From: Paenibacillus periandrae
GTDB taxonomy: Bacteria; Bacillota; Bacilli; Paenibacillales; NBRC-103111
Direction of reading: 5' to 3'
DNA length: 64,000 nucleotides
NCBI RefSeq assembly: GCF_022458865.1
Contig: NZ_JAJNMU010000027.1
Location: forward strand, 1 to 64,000
The notes beneath the pieces were generated by a model. The model saw nothing but the letters and a program-made list of their open reading frames with translations. It was not told the DNA's origin and ran no database searches. Position 1 is the stretch's first letter, and each line of letters begins with the position of its first letter. A program made the position numbers and the translations under genes. Shown here one piece after another: positions 63,715 through 64,000 of the stretch.

Positions 63715-64000
63715 ATGATAAATGAACAAGAGCAGCGCATGCAGGAGGCGATAGAACTTGCTCTCCAGAACGTGTTAACCGGCCAAGGGGGACCATTCGG
63801 CGCTATCGTCGTACGTAATGGTGAAATTATCGGTAGAGGCAGCAATCTGGTTACATTAAACAATGATCCAACAGCGCATGCGGAAGTGCAAGCTATTCGC
63901 GATGCATGTAAGCATATCGGCAGCTTTCAGTTAACTGGCTGTGAGATTTATACGAGCTGCGAACCTTGTCCGATGTGTATCGGGGCGATATATTGGGCCC
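63715..64000 (+). CDS. guaD: guanine deaminase-type cytidine/deoxycytidylate deaminase family protein, 5' part
   Basis: 95 residues to the window edge. HAEVQAIRDAC gives the zinc His and catalytic Glu, and SCEPCPMCIGAIYWA the two Cys ligands. TGQGGPFGAIVVRNGEIIGRG is typical of GuaD-like proteins that convert guanine to xanthine. The start is ATG 63715 or ATG 63711 (wrong frame after four codons), after GAGGAGG at 63699. Confidence 0.82.
   Translation, partial: MINEQEQRMQEAIELALQNVLTGQGGPFGAIVVRNGEIIGRGSNLVTLNNDPTAHAEVQAIRDACKHIGSFQLTGCEIYTSCEPCPMCIGAIYWA

Noticed and set aside
1..64000. tRNA or rRNA genes
   Set aside because: None seen on reading either strand. The tyrosine recombinase is therefore not next to a tRNA attachment site.

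Overview
The window reads like a chromosome segment of a Paenibacillus-type Gram-positive bacterium (Bacillota, Paenibacillaceae). The signs are strong AGGAGG ribosome sites, TTG/GTG starts, an S-layer-homology surface protein, several YesM/YesN-type two-component systems next to carbohydrate ABC transporters, LplA/B/C-like transporters, OpuC and LacI/GntR regulators. There are no rRNA or tRNA genes. The assignment is inference from gene content; no database was searched.

Layout. (1) 0.4-10.3 kb: a sensor kinase/AraC-type regulator pair, a sugar ABC transporter with a candidate cre site, and a GH38 alpha-mannosidase gene carrying a frameshift. (2) 10.3-16.7 kb: a ketopantoate-reductase-like gene divergent from a TetR regulator, then a graveyard of fragments (epimerase, IS256 transposase, MFS), then RidA, MFS and NIPSNAP genes. 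(3) 16.7-21.2 kb: an aldo/keto reductase behind three 40-bp hairpin repeats, and a secreted duplicated-domain protein divergent from an OmpR-type two-component system, with matching direct repeats at both promoters. (4) 21.5-39.4 kb: an SLH protein, a large metallophosphoesterase, a second YesM/YesN pair, an Lpl-type transporter, and a twice-repeated amidohydrolase + Rieske protein module. (5) 39.4-46.5 kb: a GDPD-like protein, a metallophosphoesterase cluster that includes a catalytically dead relative, and a GH4 glycosidase.

(6) 46.3-53.8 kb is the most remarkable part: an integron-like system. A tyrosine recombinase gene is followed by an attI-like site with two direct repeats. After it come seven cassettes (two Nudix genes, two unknown genes, an ORF-less cassette, a nucleotidyltransferase and a reversed toxin-antitoxin pair), each ending in a highly structured attC-like site of about 130-210 bp. 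The 5' core of each site is complementary to the first bases of its own cassette, as expected if cassettes move as circles cut at G^TT. The recombinase lacks the extra IntI domain between its catalytic Lys and His, and carries an N-terminal domain resembling HARP. The region is flanked by 199-bp direct repeats (about 95% identical) of the GH4 gene's 3' end.

(7) 53.8-64 kb: a BusR-like GntR/RCK_C regulator and a complete OpuC osmoprotectant transporter, a LacI regulator with L-fucose isomerase and a ribulokinase, a small unknown gene and the start of a guanine deaminase-type gene.
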